A stretch of 64,000 bases of DNA from UMGS1474 sp050946775 (GCA_050946775.1 JBMNVL010000001.1:1-64000); one strand, 5' to 3'; positions 32,499 to 42,307 are shown, numbered from the stretch's first letter. The notes: generated from the letters alone by a model not told the origin. Made by a program: numbers and translations.

Positions 32499-34208
32499 AT
32501 GGCCAACAGCGCCATCACCCCCGAGCGGGTGTTTGAGGAATACGAACGGGGCGCGCGGTACAAAAACGGACTGGGCAAACGGGGCTTGTACGAGCAAAAC
32601 CGGATCAACGAGCGGTTTTACGCCGGGGATCAGTGGCGAGGCGCCAACTGCGGCGACGAGCGTCCGCTGGTGCGCTACAACGTCATCAAGCGGATCGGCG
32701 AGTACAAGATCGCCGCGGTGGGATCCACCCCGGTCGGGGTGCGGTATCTCGCCGAAGGGGTCCCCGATACCCTCGCCACCCGCCAGAAGACCGAACAAAT
32801 GCGTCAGCGGATTGCCGCCGGGGACGCCGACACTCTCGGCGATCTGCCCCGCGAGGAGGAGATCGCCGCCGTGACCCAGGCGATGTCGGACTATTACAAG
32901 ATCACCGGCGCCCGGGTGGGGCTGGAGGACTGCAAGGAGCGGGTGCTGCGAAACGCCTATCTGACCGGCACCGGCATCCTCTACACCTACTGGGACGAGG
33001 GCGTGGCCACCGGTCAGTTCGCCGACAGGGATCGCGCCCAGCCCATCCGGGGAGATATCGCCTGTGAGGTGCTCGACGTGGAGAACGTCACCTTCGGCGA
33101 TCCCGCGGTGGAGGAGATCCAGCGCCAGCCCTACCTGCTGATCGCCCAAAGGCGGCCGGTATCCTCCCTGCGGGCGCTGGCGCGCCGCTATGGCCGCACG
33201 GCGGCGCAGCAGGCGCTGATCCGCCCCGACGACGAGCCGGTCTACGGCGACGACCCGGTACAGGAGGGCGGGCGCAAGGCCACCCTGCTGACCCGCTTTT
33301 GGAAGCGGGAAAATCCCGACGGCAGCGTGACCGTCAAGGGGATCCAGGTCTGCCGGGGGGTGGTGGTGCGTCCCGAGTGGGATCTGGGGATCCGGCTGTA
33401 TCCGCTGGCAAATTTTGCATGGGATCGCCGCCGCGGCTGCGCTTACGGCGACAGCGAGATCACCTGGCTGATCCCCAACCAGATCGCCATCAACCGGATG
33501 ATGACCGCCTCGGTGTGGGCGGTGATGATGATGGGGATGCCCATCATGGTGGTCAACGGGGACGTGGTCAACCAGCCGGTCACCAACGATCCCGGCCAGA
33601 TCATCCCGGTCTACGGCTCGCCCGAGGAGGTGGAAAAGGCGATCCACTACGTGGCGCCGCCGGCCTTTTCGGCGCAGTACGACGAGCTTTGCTCGTCGCT
33701 GATCGTCAACACCCTCAACCAGGCCGGCGTCAACAGCGCCGTGCTGGGCGACATGACCCCCGACAACACCTCCGCCATTCTGGCGGTGCGCCAGGCGGCG
33801 ATGATGCCCCTGACCATGATCAGCCAGCGGTTTTACCGCTTCATCGAGGACGTCGCCCGGATCTTCGCCGAGTTCTGGGTGACCCAGTACGGCTGCCGCC
33901 GGTTGAAAATGGAGGACAGCCGGGGGGTGTGGTATCTGCCCTTCGACGCCGATCGCTACCGCGATCTGGTGCTCAGCGTGCAGGTGCAGGTGGGCGCGTC
34001 CTCGCTGTGGAGCGAAAACCAGACCCTGCAGACGCTGGACAACCTGTTCGCCCGCCAGGTGATCGACTCCCGCCAGTATCTCGAGCGGCTGCCCGACGGG
34101 GCGGTGCCCGATCTGGCGGGACTCAAGCGGGAGTTCAAAACGGCGGATCAGCCGCCAGAGAAAGGAGACACGCCGGATGCATCTGATCGAGAAGGAACCG
34201 CCGATTGA
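32499..34208 (+). CDS. Phage portal protein
   Basis: 569 residues from ATG 32499 (AAAGGAG upstream). The N-terminal ERVFEEYERGARYKNGLGKR with INERFYAGDQWRG is the usual podovirus-type portal opening; the middle contains YRNFAWDRRRG-like LANFAWDRRRGCAYGDSEIT and the long helix region VNTLNQAGVNSAVLGD. The C-terminus is a charged helix. Portals form the 12-mer DNA gate at one capsid vertex. The last 32 bp overlap the scaffold gene. No disruption is seen. Confidence 0.88.
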   Translation: MANSAITPERVFEEYERGARYKNGLGKRGLYEQNRINERFYAGDQWRGANCGDERPLVRYNVIKRIGEYKIAAVGSTPVGVRYLAEGVPDTLATRQKTEQMRQRIAAGDADTLGDLPREEEIAAVTQAMSDYYKITGARVGLEDCKERVLRNAYLTGTGILYTYWDEGVATGQFADRDRAQPIRGDIACEVLDVENVTFGDPAVEEIQRQPYLLIAQRRPVSSLRALARRYGRTAAQQALIRPDDEPVYGDDPVQEGGRKATLLTRFWKRENPDGSVTVKGIQVCRGVVVRPEWDLGIRLYPLANFAWDRRRGCAYGDSEITWLIPNQIAINRMMTASVWAVMMMGMPIMVVNGDVVNQPVTNDPGQIIPVYGSPEEVEKAIHYVAPPAFSAQYDELCSSLIVNTLNQAGVNSAVLGDMTPDNTSAILAVRQAAMMPLTMISQRFYRFIEDVARIFAEFWVTQYGCRRLKMEDSRGVWYLPFDADRYRDLVLSVQVQVGASSLWSENQTLQTLDNLFARQVIDSRQYLERLPDGAVPDLAGLKREFKTADQPPEKGDTPDASDREGTAD

Positions 34209-34611
34209 GGAAGAGGAGTCCCTGTCGCCGCAGGAGAGTGAGCCGCAGGAGGAATGCCCCGCGTCGCCCGATCCGGTCGGGGAAGAAGAGGCGGGAACGG
34301 ATGATCCCGCCGAGGAGCGGGCGCTGATCGACCGGCTGGCCGACGAGTTTGTCGCCCTGGCCGAGGAGATGGACGGGGTGGCGCAGCCGGAGGATCTGCC
34401 CGACGAGATCTGGCAGACGGCGGCCGAGGGAGTGCCCTTGCGGGACGCCTGCCTGCGCTACTGGTACGCCGAATACTGCCGCCGTCAGGCGGCGCAGCGG
34501 GCGGCGGCCCGCGCCGGCGCCGGGTCGGCGGGATCGCTGCGGGACGTGCCCGACGATCCCCGGCCCGAGGAAGCCGCTTTCGCCCGGTCGTTTCGTACGG
34601 CCGTCAACTGA
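34177..34611 (+). CDS. Scaffold-like acidic protein
   Basis: 144 residues, strongly acidic N-terminal half (EEEESLSPQESEPQEECPAS) and helical C-terminal half with YWYAEYCRRQAAQRAAARAG. Acidic, low-complexity proteins between portal and major capsid genes are usually scaffolds that organise procapsid assembly. No protease motif is present. It overlaps the portal gene end, and the capsid gene follows after 26 bp. Confidence 0.7.
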   Translation: MHLIEKEPPIEEEESLSPQESEPQEECPASPDPVGEEEAGTDDPAEERALIDRLADEFVALAEEMDGVAQPEDLPDEIWQTAAEGVPLRDACLRYWYAEYCRRQAAQRAAARAGAGSAGSLRDVPDDPRPEEAAFARSFRTAVN

Positions 34612-34637
34612 TGGAATTTTGAAAGGATGGAATCACT

Positions 34638-35543
34638 ATGAATATGATCACTTTCGCGCAGACCATGACCGCCGAGCTGGACAAGGCCGTCGTGCAAAAG
34701 CCGGTCACCGGCTTTTTCGCCGACAACAACCTGCGCAGCAAATTCGTGGGCGCCAAAACGGTGCTGATCCCCGAAATGGAAATGTCGGGGCTGGGCGATT
34801 ACGACCGGGATTCCGGCTTCGTCAAGGGCACCATCACGGTGACCAGCCAGCCCTATACCCTGCAGATGGACCGCGGACGCTCCTTCCAGCTTGACCGGGA
34901 GGACAACGACGAGAGCGGCGTTGCCGGTCTGGCCGGCCAGGTGCTGGGCGAGTTCGTGCGTACCAAGGTGGTGCCCGAAATGGACGCCTACTGCCTGTCC
35001 AAGCTGGCGGGTCTGGCGGTGCAGAACAGCCAGACCGTCTCCGGCACGCCGGCGACCCAGGCCTACAAGATGCTTTGCGAGGCCATCGCCAAGGCGCAAA
35101 ACGAGATCGGCTACGACGAGGAGCTGGTCGCCTTTGTCGACGGCGCCATGTTCACCGCGCTGCAAAACAGTGCCGAGGTCAGCCGCCACATCGAGATGTC
35201 TTCCTTCTCCAAAGGCGGGCTGGACACCACCGTGCGCTCCCTCAACGGCACGGCGATCATCCCGGTGCCCGATTCGCGGATGAAGACCGCCTACACCTTC
35301 CAAAACGGGGTGGACGCCGGCCAGCAGGACGGCGGGTTCGTGCCTGCCGCCAACGCCAAGAGCATCGGGCTGCTGGTGCTGCCCAAACGGGCGGCGTCGC
35401 TGGTCAAGAAGACCGAGCAGGTGCGCACCTTCGATCCGGCGCACAACCTGCAGGCCGACGCCTGGAAGTTCGACTACCGGCTGTACTATGACCTGTTCGT
35501 GAAAAACAGCATGAGCAAGGGCATCGTCGCCTACACCTATTGA
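34638..35543 (+). CDS. Major capsid protein
   Basis: 301 residues, the size of HK97-fold capsids without a delta domain. It begins MNMITFAQTMTAELDKAVVQ, then KTVLIPEMEMSGLGDYDRDS and a DRGRSFQLDREDNDESG segment typical of the E-loop/N-arm region of coat proteins in podo-like elements; the C-terminal DAWKFDYRLYYDLFVKNSMS closes the P-domain. Position after portal and scaffold fits. Ribosome site AAAGGATGG. The gene is intact. Confidence 0.85.
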   Translation: MNMITFAQTMTAELDKAVVQKPVTGFFADNNLRSKFVGAKTVLIPEMEMSGLGDYDRDSGFVKGTITVTSQPYTLQMDRGRSFQLDREDNDESGVAGLAGQVLGEFVRTKVVPEMDAYCLSKLAGLAVQNSQTVSGTPATQAYKMLCEAIAKAQNEIGYDEELVAFVDGAMFTALQNSAEVSRHIEMSSFSKGGLDTTVRSLNGTAIIPVPDSRMKTAYTFQNGVDAGQQDGGFVPAANAKSIGLLVLPKRAASLVKKTEQVRTFDPAHNLQADAWKFDYRLYYDLFVKNSMSKGIVAYTY

Positions 35544-35592
35544 TCCGATGACCAATGGAGCGGGTGGGCGGGATGACTGCGGAGGAATGGAT

Positions 35593-35970
35593 ATGACGGG
35601 ATACGAGGTGCTGGAGCAGGCGCTTTGTCTGCTCCACTACACCGACAACGACGGGCATCCCGACAGCCGGCTGTGGGCCGATACCGACCGCCAGGGTCTG
35701 GCGGCGGTCAATCAGGTATACGCCGAGCTGTGGTATGCCCACAGACGGGACGCCTTCACGCCGCTGGCGCGGCTGAGCGATCCGCTGGCGCTGACCGATC
35801 AAAGCGCCCGCGAGGCGATGCCGCTGGGGGTGGCGATGTGGATGGCGCAGGGCGAGGGCGACGCCGCTCAGCAGGCGGTGATGGCGCAGGCCTACACCCA
35901 AAAGCGCAACCGCGTCACGCCGCCTGCCGCCCGGCGGCAGGACGTGCTGCCCCGGGGGGAATGGGTATGA
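35593..35970 (+). CDS. Head-tail adaptor-like protein
   Basis: 125 residues from ATG 35593 with GGAGGAATGGAT upstream. MTGYEVLEQALCLLHYTDND and the helical core GLAAVNQVYAELWYAH resemble gp6/gp15-type ring adaptors that extend the portal. The call relies on position and helical content. It overlaps the next start by four bases. Confidence 0.65.
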   Translation: MTGYEVLEQALCLLHYTDNDGHPDSRLWADTDRQGLAAVNQVYAELWYAHRRDAFTPLARLSDPLALTDQSAREAMPLGVAMWMAQGEGDAAQQAVMAQAYTQKRNRVTPPAARRQDVLPRGEWV

Positions 35971-37856
35971 GATACGCACCCATGCCCGCGCCGCCGCTCT
36001 GGCGGGAGGAAGTCTTCCCCGGCTTTGACGGCGGGCTGGTCAGCCAGCCGGATCGGCAGCCGCCGGGAGAATGTCTGCTGCGCCAGGCGGACAATCTGTG
36101 GCGGCGGCCCGACGGACTGCGTACCCGTCCGTCGGTGAAGGCGGTCAGCCGGTTCAGCCGCCGTCAGGGAACGCTGGAGCCGCTGCGGCAGGTCGAGCAG
36201 ACGACGGGGTATTCCTGGTGGGTGGAAGCCTTCACCCAAAACGGCGCCGCCGCGCTGCAGCTGTTCCGGCTGGACGCCGACGGGCGGCAAATCACGGTGG
36301 GCGATCCGCTGGCGGTCTCCTACGCGGTGATCACCCCCACCGTGTCGGGATGGCTGGCCATTGCCGACAACCACGTCTACAGGCTGACCGGCGGACAGGG
36401 CGCCTGGATCAACGCCGACGGGGATATCCATATCCCCGTTATCCGGCGGGGATGCCGGGGATGTCTGCCCACCGAGGTCCAGCCGCTGGCCGGCCGGGAA
36501 CACGAGGAGCTCAACCATCTGACCGACCGGTTTTCGGTCGATTACACCACCGACGGCGAATCGCCCCGGTTTTATCTGCCCTACAGCGGGTTGGACGACG
36601 GGGAGGTGACGGCGGTGCTGACCACCGACACCGGGCAGAGGCTGACCTACCGGGTGACGGCGGGACAAACCGACAGCGCGCCGGCCGACGGGCGGTATAT
36701 GCGGGTCAGCCGGGCGGGCGGTTACGTGCAGTTTCGCAGCGCCCTGTGGGACGACCAGGACGATCCGCCCCCGGTCAGCGGCCGGGAGGACAACCTGCGG
36801 ATCACCGCCGCCAAAGCCGGGATCAGCGGCAATCTGACCCGGCGGATGCGCCAGGGCGCCTGGCTGACCGGGGACGATCGCCGTGCCACGCTGGTGCTGA
36901 CCGGCAACGCCTTTGACTCCTCGCTGATCTGCTGGAGCGCCGCGGGCGACCCGTTGTATTTTCCGGCCAGCCACACCGCCCGGGTGGGCGATCCGCAAGG
37001 CTATATCAGCGCCATCCAGCCGCTGCGCGACCGGCTGCTGCTGTTCAAAAAAAGCTGCATCTATATGCTGACGGCGACCACCGCCATCGGCGCCGAGCCG
37101 GAGAAGGTGTATGTGACGCTTTATCCCTCGGCGACCGGCTGCGACCGGCCGCAGACCATCTGCATGGGCGACGACCGGCTGTTCTGGGTGGACACCCACG
37201 GACGGGTGCGCAGTCTCTCCTTTTCGCAGATGACCACCCGTCAGCCGCCCGAGCTGCTGTCCACGGCGATCACCGATCCCCTGCGGGAAGCGCTGACCGC
37301 CGCCGGGAGCGATACCGCGGCGGTCTGGTGGCGTGGGCAGTATCTGCTGCGGGTCGGCGGCGCGATCTGGACCTTTTCCCCGGGCAAACGGCCGGCTTGG
37401 GGTCGCTGGACGCTGGACGGGCGGTTGTCGCCCGACCGGATGGCGGTCGTCGGCGACCGGGCGGAGCTGCTTTGCCGGGATCAAAACGGCGGACAGGCCA
37501 CCTGGGTGGTCTGCCATTTGTCCGACGACGAAAGCGGCGAAGACCGGCTGGAGATCGGCGGGCAGACGGTCAACGCGCCCATCGCCTACGCCGCCGCCAC
37601 TACCCTGTGGGACGTGAAGGCTCCCGACCGCAAGCGGATGGACGCCGCGGCGCTCGACGCCGATCTTCCGCCGGGACAGGCGCTGGTGCTGCATTTCGAC
37701 ACCGAATGGGGCGCGGCCGAACGGCTGCGGCTGACGCCGGGGCAATCCGGCGGGCATTGGCTGCCCTTTCGGCTGTCCCGGTTTTCCCGGCTGGCGGTCC
37801 GCTTTGCGGGGAAAGGCTTTTTGCGGATCCGGCGATTGCGGATACGGGTGAGGTGA
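35967..37856 (+). CDS. Large tail-hub or nozzle-like structural protein
   Basis: 629 residues from ATG 35967. The sequence is nearly all beta: repeated blade-like segments (GYSWWVEAFTQNGAAALQLF; GWLAIADNHVYRLTGGQGAW; LRDRLLLFKKSCIYMLTATT; WWRGQYLLRVGGAIWTFSPG) suggest a beta-propeller, as in podovirus tail nozzle or DNA-stabilising proteins (T7 gp12, P22 gp10). The C-terminal ARG-rich FLRIRRLRIRVR is basic. It begins PGFDGGLVSQPDRQPPGECL, a start pattern seen in such proteins. No tail tape-measure, tube or sheath gene exists here, which also points to a short-tailed particle. Confidence 0.65.
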   Translation: MRYAPMPAPPLWREEVFPGFDGGLVSQPDRQPPGECLLRQADNLWRRPDGLRTRPSVKAVSRFSRRQGTLEPLRQVEQTTGYSWWVEAFTQNGAAALQLFRLDADGRQITVGDPLAVSYAVITPTVSGWLAIADNHVYRLTGGQGAWINADGDIHIPVIRRGCRGCLPTEVQPLAGREHEELNHLTDRFSVDYTTDGESPRFYLPYSGLDDGEVTAVLTTDTGQRLTYRVTAGQTDSAPADGRYMRVSRAGGYVQFRSALWDDQDDPPPVSGREDNLRITAAKAGISGNLTRRMRQGAWLTGDDRRATLVLTGNAFDSSLICWSAAGDPLYFPASHTARVGDPQGYISAIQPLRDRLLLFKKSCIYMLTATTAIGAEPEKVYVTLYPSATGCDRPQTICMGDDRLFWVDTHGRVRSLSFSQMTTRQPPELLSTAITDPLREALTAAGSDTAAVWWRGQYLLRVGGAIWTFSPGKRPAWGRWTLDGRLSPDRMAVVGDRAELLCRDQNGGQATWVVCHLSDDESGEDRLEIGGQTVNAPIAYAAATTLWDVKAPDRKRMDAAALDADLPPGQALVLHFDTEWGAAERLRLTPGQSGGHWLPFRLSRFSRLAVRFAGKGFLRIRRLRIRVR

Positions 37857-37860
37857 GAGC

Positions 37861-37971
37861 ATGACGCGACCGGTACAAGCGGACAAACGGGCGATCGCCC
37901 GGCAGGTGATCATCCGGCGGCTGGACCGCCGCATCCGCCGCTGCTGTCTGACGAAAGCCGTCAAAAAATAA
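37861..37971 (+). CDS. Very basic 36-residue peptide, last gene of the cassette
   Basis: ATG 37861 four bases after the previous stop, with GAGGTGAGAGC upstream. It encodes MTRPVQADKRAIARQVIIRR and sixteen more residues, with 14 Arg or Lys overall. It could bind packaged DNA. The terminator begins four bases after its stop. No family is recognised. Confidence 0.55.
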   Translation: MTRPVQADKRAIARQVIIRRLDRRIRRCCLTKAVKK

Positions 37972-37974
37972 AAC

Positions 37975-38009
37975 GACGCCCGCGGGATCGCACGATCCCG
38001 CGGGCGTTT
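37975..38009. terminator. Bidirectional terminator after the capsid cassette
   Basis: AACGCCCGCGGGATCG-type stem: ACGCCCGCGGGATCG and CGATCCCGCGGGCGT with TTTT. It also serves the converging glycogen operon. Confidence 0.92.
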
Positions 38010-38012
38010 TGC

Positions 38013-38216
38013 TCATTCATCCGCCGTATATGCGGCAATGTCCTCCAACCGGCAATTCAAAGCGGCGCAAAGCTTGTTCAAGGTTTTGGCTTCGATGTTG
38101 TCGTTGGCGCGAAGACGGCGGATCGTTTTGCTGTCGATTCCGCAGCGCTCCCGCAATTGATAGGTAGACATCCCGCGTTGCGCCATTGTTTTCCATAACC
38201 GATCAAACCGAATCAT
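38013..38216 (-). CDS. Small HTH regulator coupled to glgA
   Basis: 67 residues, an XRE/HTH_26-type domain: MAQRGMSTYQLRERCGIDSK then TIRRLRANDNIEAKTLNKLC and ALNCRLEDIAAY. Its ATG overlaps the glgA stop codon (ATGA), and AAGGAAGTAC precedes it inside glgA, so it is translated as the last gene of the glgCDA transcript. A regulator co-expressed this way could adjust glycogen synthesis, but no operator was found near the glgC promoter. It may belong to the adjacent capsid element instead. Confidence 0.85.
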   Translation of the reverse strand: MIRFDRLWKTMAQRGMSTYQLRERCGIDSKTIRRLRANDNIEAKTLNKLCAALNCRLEDIAAYTADE

Positions 38217-39634
38217 GATTTGAGTACTTCCTTGTACATCCGGATGTACTCGTTTGCCGAACGGGCCCAGCTGAAATCGCATCGCATCGCCCGCTCCACC
38301 AGCACCGGCCAGCCGGTCTTGCCGGCGTAAACGTCCAGCGCCCGGTGGATGGCGTAGAGCATATCGTTGGCGTTGTAGGTCTGGAAGGTGAAGCCGTTGC
38401 CCACGCCGTCGCCGCAGTCGCGGATGCTGTCCTTGAGTCCGCCGGTCTGCCGCACGACGGGCAGGGTGCCGTACCGGCAGGCCACCATCTGCGCCAGACC
38501 GCAGGGCTCGCTCTTGGAGGGCATCAGGAAGATATCGGCGCCGGCGTAGATCTTGCGGGCCAGCTCCGGCACGAAGCCGCTGCAGAAGCAGAACTTGTCC
38601 CGGTATTTCTCCTGCATCTCCCGGAAAAAGCTTTCGTACTGCCAGTCGCCCGAGCCCAGCACCACCATCTGCACCTTGTCCTGCAGCAGCTCGTCGAGGA
38701 TGTATTTGACCAGATCCAGTCCCTTGGGCGGCACCAGCCGGGTGACCATGCCGATCAGCGGAACGTCGGGGCTGACGGTCAGTCCCAGCCGTTCCTGCAG
38801 CGCCTTTTTGCACGCCGCCTTGCCCGACGGATCGTCGGCGGAATAGTGGGCGGGAATATCCGGATCGGTCTCGGGGTTATAGGCGTCCACGTCGATGCCG
38901 TTGAGAATGCCGCTGACCTTCCAGCTGCGATCCCGCAGGATGCTGTCCAGACCGAAGGCGTACCACGGATCCATGATCTCCTGCGCGTAGGTGGGACTGA
39001 CGGTGGTCACCTTGTGCGCCGCTTCGATGCCGCCCTTCATCAGGTTGATATCGCCGCCGTGCTCCAGCAGGCTCTTGTCCCGGTCGTCGATGCCGAAAAC
39101 GTCCCCCAGAATCTCCATCCCGTACCGCCCCTGGTACTGGATGTTGTGGATGGTGTAGACGGTCTTGATATGCTGATAGTCCTTCCGGTTGGCGTAGAAC
39201 AGGTGGTGATACACCGGCACCAGCGCCGCCTGCCAGTCGTTGGCGTGGATGATGTCGGGATAAAAGTCGATCGCCGGCAGCATCTCCAGTACCGCCCGGG
39301 CGAAAAAGGCGAACCGTTCGGCGTCGTCGTAATGCCCGTACAGGCCGGGACGTTTGAAATAGTACTGATTGTCCAGCAGATAATAGATCACGCCGTTTCG
39401 GCGGGCTTCAAACACGCCGCAGTACTGCCGCCGCCAGGAAACCGGCACCGACAGGCTGGTCAGAAAGGTCATCTGCTCCCGCAGCTCCTGCGGAACCGAT
39501 TCATACAGCGGCAGCACCACCCGGCAGCCGACCAGCCGCCGGCGCAGCGCCTGGGGCAAGCTGCCCGCCACGTCCGCCAGTCCGCCCGACGCCGCGAAGG
39601 GCGCCGCTTCACTGGCAACATACAAAACTTTCAT
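38213..39634 (-). CDS. glgA: Glycogen synthase (ADP-glucose)
   Basis: 473 residues, GT5. The N-terminal MKVLYVASEAAPFAASGGLA is the ADP-glucose site region (a KxGGL variant with Ser in place of Thr and Ala for Lys), HANDWQAALVPVYHHLFYAN and YTIHNIQYQGRY are family blocks, and the C-terminal EPCGLAQMVACRYGTLPVVR carries the catalytic E-x7-E type motif. It elongates alpha-1,4-glucan from ADP-glucose made by GlgC/GlgD, encoded upstream in the same direction. Confidence 0.96.
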   Translation of the reverse strand: MKVLYVASEAAPFAASGGLADVAGSLPQALRRRLVGCRVVLPLYESVPQELREQMTFLTSLSVPVSWRRQYCGVFEARRNGVIYYLLDNQYYFKRPGLYGHYDDAERFAFFARAVLEMLPAIDFYPDIIHANDWQAALVPVYHHLFYANRKDYQHIKTVYTIHNIQYQGRYGMEILGDVFGIDDRDKSLLEHGGDINLMKGGIEAAHKVTTVSPTYAQEIMDPWYAFGLDSILRDRSWKVSGILNGIDVDAYNPETDPDIPAHYSADDPSGKAACKKALQERLGLTVSPDVPLIGMVTRLVPPKGLDLVKYILDELLQDKVQMVVLGSGDWQYESFFREMQEKYRDKFCFCSGFVPELARKIYAGADIFLMPSKSEPCGLAQMVACRYGTLPVVRQTGGLKDSIRDCGDGVGNGFTFQTYNANDMLYAIHRALDVYAGKTGWPVLVERAMRCDFSWARSANEYIRMYKEVLKS

Positions 39635-39659
39635 GGTAAAACCTCCTTGGCAGCCGCCG

Positions 39660-40772
39660 TTACACCACGGCGCCTTTGGCGACGAACATGGGATAATCCG
39701 CCGCGCCCTGCAAAACGACGCCGTCCTTGATGGTGACGTTTTTGTCCAAAACGGCGCCCCGCAGCACCGCGCCGGCGCCGATATGGGCGCCCTGCATCAC
39801 GATGCAGTTCTCCACCACCGCGCCTTTTTCGATCACCACGTTGCGGAAAACGATGGACCGGCGCACCGTCCCCTCGATCCGGGCGCCGTCGGCGACCAGC
39901 GAATCGGCCGCGTCGGCGTGCAGACCGTATTTGGCCGGCGCGCAGTCCCGCACCTTGGTGTAGACCGGACGTCCGGCCGGGAAAAGGGCGGCGCGGATGT
40001 CGGCGTTCAAAAAGTCCATGTTGACGGCGAAGTAGCGCGCCAGCGAACAGACCGGCTCGACGTATTCGGTGATGGCGATGCCGTGAATGGGCATGGTGTC
40101 GACCTGCTTTTGCAGGATGTCCCGCTCAAAATCCAACCGGTTGTGCCCCGCGGCGTCGGCCACCAGCTGGCACAGCCGGTCGCGGCGCAGGATCACGATC
40201 CCCAGCCCGTAACAGCCGTCGGCCGGCTCGCCGCCGGTCACCCGCAGATCGGTCACCCGGCCGGACGGGTCCATCGTCAGGGCCAGCGTTCCCGGCAGCG
40301 CCGGGAAGGGTCCCCGTTTGTAAGCCAGCGAGATCTCGGCGCGGGATTCCAGATGCTCGTCGATCAGCCGGTCGTAGTCGATGTTGCCCAGCAGATGGCA
40401 GTCGCTGAGGATGACGTATTCCTCCTGCGCGTGGCGCAAAAAGCTGTCGATCTCGCTGAGCACCGCGATCCGCCCGTCGTACGCCTCCTTCCGGGGATCG
40501 GAGGAGGGCAGGAAGGTCAGCCCGGCGTGCTTGCGGGACAAATCCCACGCCTTGCCCGAGCCGATGTGGTCGAACAGCGATTGATAGTGGCTTTTGGTGA
40601 CGATCCCCACCCGGCTGACGCCGGCGTTGACCAGCCCCGACAGGGTGAAGTCGATCAGCCGGTACCGCCCGCCGACCGGAAGGGATCCCATTGCCCGCAC
40701 GGCGGTCATATCCCGCAGCGCCTCGTCGTGCCGGTTGGCGAAGATCAGCGCCAATACGTTGTTGTTACGCAT
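39660..40772 (-). CDS. glgD: Glucose-1-phosphate adenylyltransferase subunit GlgD
   Basis: 370 residues. It resembles GlgC ([20 protein letters not shown]; left-handed helix repeats at the C-terminus with hexapeptides such as [20 protein letters not shown]) but lacks the catalytic GGxGxRL loop, having [20 protein letters not shown] instead. In clostridia and bacilli GlgD is the non-catalytic partner that activates GlgC. It overlaps the glgC end by eight bases. Confidence 0.94.
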   Translation of the reverse strand: MRNNNVLALIFANRHDEALRDMTAVRAMGSLPVGGRYRLIDFTLSGLVNAGVSRVGIVTKSHYQSLFDHIGSGKAWDLSRKHAGLTFLPSSDPRKEAYDGRIAVLSEIDSFLRHAQEEYVILSDCHLLGNIDYDRLIDEHLESRAEISLAYKRGPFPALPGTLALTMDPSGRVTDLRVTGGEPADGCYGLGIVILRRDRLCQLVADAAGHNRLDFERDILQKQVDTMPIHGIAITEYVEPVCSLARYFAVNMDFLNADIRAALFPAGRPVYTKVRDCAPAKYGLHADAADSLVADGARIEGTVRRSIVFRNVVIEKGAVVENCIVMQGAHIGAGAVLRGAVLDKNVTIKDGVVLQGAADYPMFVAKGAVV

Positions 40773-41982
40773 CCTTTTCGCCTCCCTTTACGTCGTGCTC
40801 GACCATGGCCTTGGGCGGTACCGCGGCGCCGGCGCCGACGGTCACGCCCGCGGCGACCACCGCCACGCCCCAGTCCTCCGTATGCTCCTCCGGCCGGGCG
40901 CCGACGACGGCGTTTTCCTCCACCGTCACGTTCTCCGCCAAAATGGCGTACTGCACCGTGGCGCCGGCTTTGACGACGGCACCGGGCATCAGGATGGAAT
41001 CGCGCACCGTGGCGCCCTTTTCCACCGTCACGCCCGAGAAGATCACCGAAAAGTCGACCTCGCCGCGGATGTCGCTGCCTTCGGAGATCAGGGCGTTTTC
41101 CACCTTGGCCTCCGGGCCGATGTAGTGGGGCGGATGGCCCTCGGTGCGGGAGTAGATCCGCCAGGTGGGATCGGCCAGATCCAGCGAGGTCTGCGGCGCC
41201 AGCATATCCATATTGGCTTCCCACAGACTGTCGATGGTGCCCACGTCCTTCCAGTAGCCGTCGAAGCGGTAGGCGAACATCCGCTGGCCGTCGCCCAGCA
41301 TGGCCGGCAGGACGTTCTTGCCGAAATCGTTTTGGGACGCGGGATCGTTTTCGTCCAGGGTGAGATAGTGCTTGAGTTTGTCCCAGGTGAAAACGTAGAT
41401 GCCCATCGAGGCGAGATTGCTCTTGGGATGGGCGGGCTTTTCCTCAAATTCGTAGATGGAGTCGTCGGGGTTGGTGTTCATGATGCCGAACCGGCTGGCC
41501 TCCTCCATCTCCACCTCCAGCACGGCGATGGTGCAGTCGGCCCGGTTGCGCTTGTGGGCGGCGATCATTTTGGAATAATCCATTTTGTAGATGTGGTCGC
41601 CCGACAGCACCAGCACGTATTCCGGCTGATACCGCTCGATGAAATCCATGTTCTGGTAAATGGCGTTGGCGGTGCCCTTGTACCAGTCGGCGCCCTGGTT
41701 GCGCTGATAGGGCGGCAGCACGTGTACCCCGGCGCCCAGCCGGTCGAGATCCCACGGCTCGCCGGCGCCGATGTAATCGTTGAGCTCCAACGGCTGGTAC
41801 TGGGTCAGCACCCCCACCGTTTCGATGCCGGAATTGACGCAGTTGGACAGGGGAAAGTCAATGATCCGGTATTTGCCGCCGTAAGGAACGGCGGGCTTGG
41901 CGATCTTGCGGGTCAGCGCGTAGAGCCGGCTTCCCTGACCGCCGGCCAGCAGCATGGCCACGCACTCCTGTTTGCGATACAT
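40765..41982 (-). CDS. glgC: Glucose-1-phosphate adenylyltransferase GlgC
   Basis: 405 residues. [20 protein letters not shown] is the nucleotide-binding loop, [16 protein letters not shown] and [18 protein letters not shown] the substrate and metal blocks, and a C-terminal left-handed beta-helix holds the regulatory part. It makes ADP-glucose, the committed step of glycogen synthesis. First gene of the glgC-glgD-glgA-HTH operon, with a promoter at 42078-42105. Confidence 0.96.
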   Translation of the reverse strand: MYRKQECVAMLLAGGQGSRLYALTRKIAKPAVPYGGKYRIIDFPLSNCVNSGIETVGVLTQYQPLELNDYIGAGEPWDLDRLGAGVHVLPPYQRNQGADWYKGTANAIYQNMDFIERYQPEYVLVLSGDHIYKMDYSKMIAAHKRNRADCTIAVLEVEMEEASRFGIMNTNPDDSIYEFEEKPAHPKSNLASMGIYVFTWDKLKHYLTLDENDPASQNDFGKNVLPAMLGDGQRMFAYRFDGYWKDVGTIDSLWEANMDMLAPQTSLDLADPTWRIYSRTEGHPPHYIGPEAKVENALISEGSDIRGEVDFSVIFSGVTVEKGATVRDSILMPGAVVKAGATVQYAILAENVTVEENAVVGARPEEHTEDWGVAVVAAGVTVGAGAAVPPKAMVEHDVKGGEKDA

Positions 41983-42077
41983 CTCATCACTCCTTGCGTT
42001 TGTACGCCCGGTACGCCATAGGGTATTGGCCCGGCGGGCGGCGCCGGGACGCCTCTTTCGCGGTCGATTCTCCTTTT

Positions 42078-42105
42078 ATTGTACCATCCATAGCGCAAAA
42101 ATCAA
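42078..42105 (-). promoter_or_regulatory. Promoter of the glycogen operon
   Basis: Minus strand TTGATT (42100-42105), 16 bp, TACAAT (42078-42083), about 95 bp before glgC. The 325-bp gap to the next gene otherwise holds AT-rich sequence and the opposing promoter. Confidence 0.65.
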
Positions 42106-42245
42106 GTATTTTTTTGCTTTTTTAATAAGAATTGCGCGACAAGATGACTTCAATTTGTTTGATTGCACAAAAAACGCCGGGCTGTCCTGTCTAATCTATC
42201 CTAACGCGCCGGCGGGGAGAAAAATGCCGAAACAGCGGATGCGTC

Positions 42246-42274
42246 TTGCTTTTTTGATAGGGTGCGGGTATAAT
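42246..42274 (+). promoter_or_regulatory. Promoter of the membrane protein at 42308
   Basis: TTGCTT (42246-42251), 17 bp, TATAAT (42269-42274), 33 bp before the ATG. Confidence 0.7.
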
Positions 42275-42307
42275 ACGGATAGTATCACGCAAAAAGGAGC
42301 GACGGCC

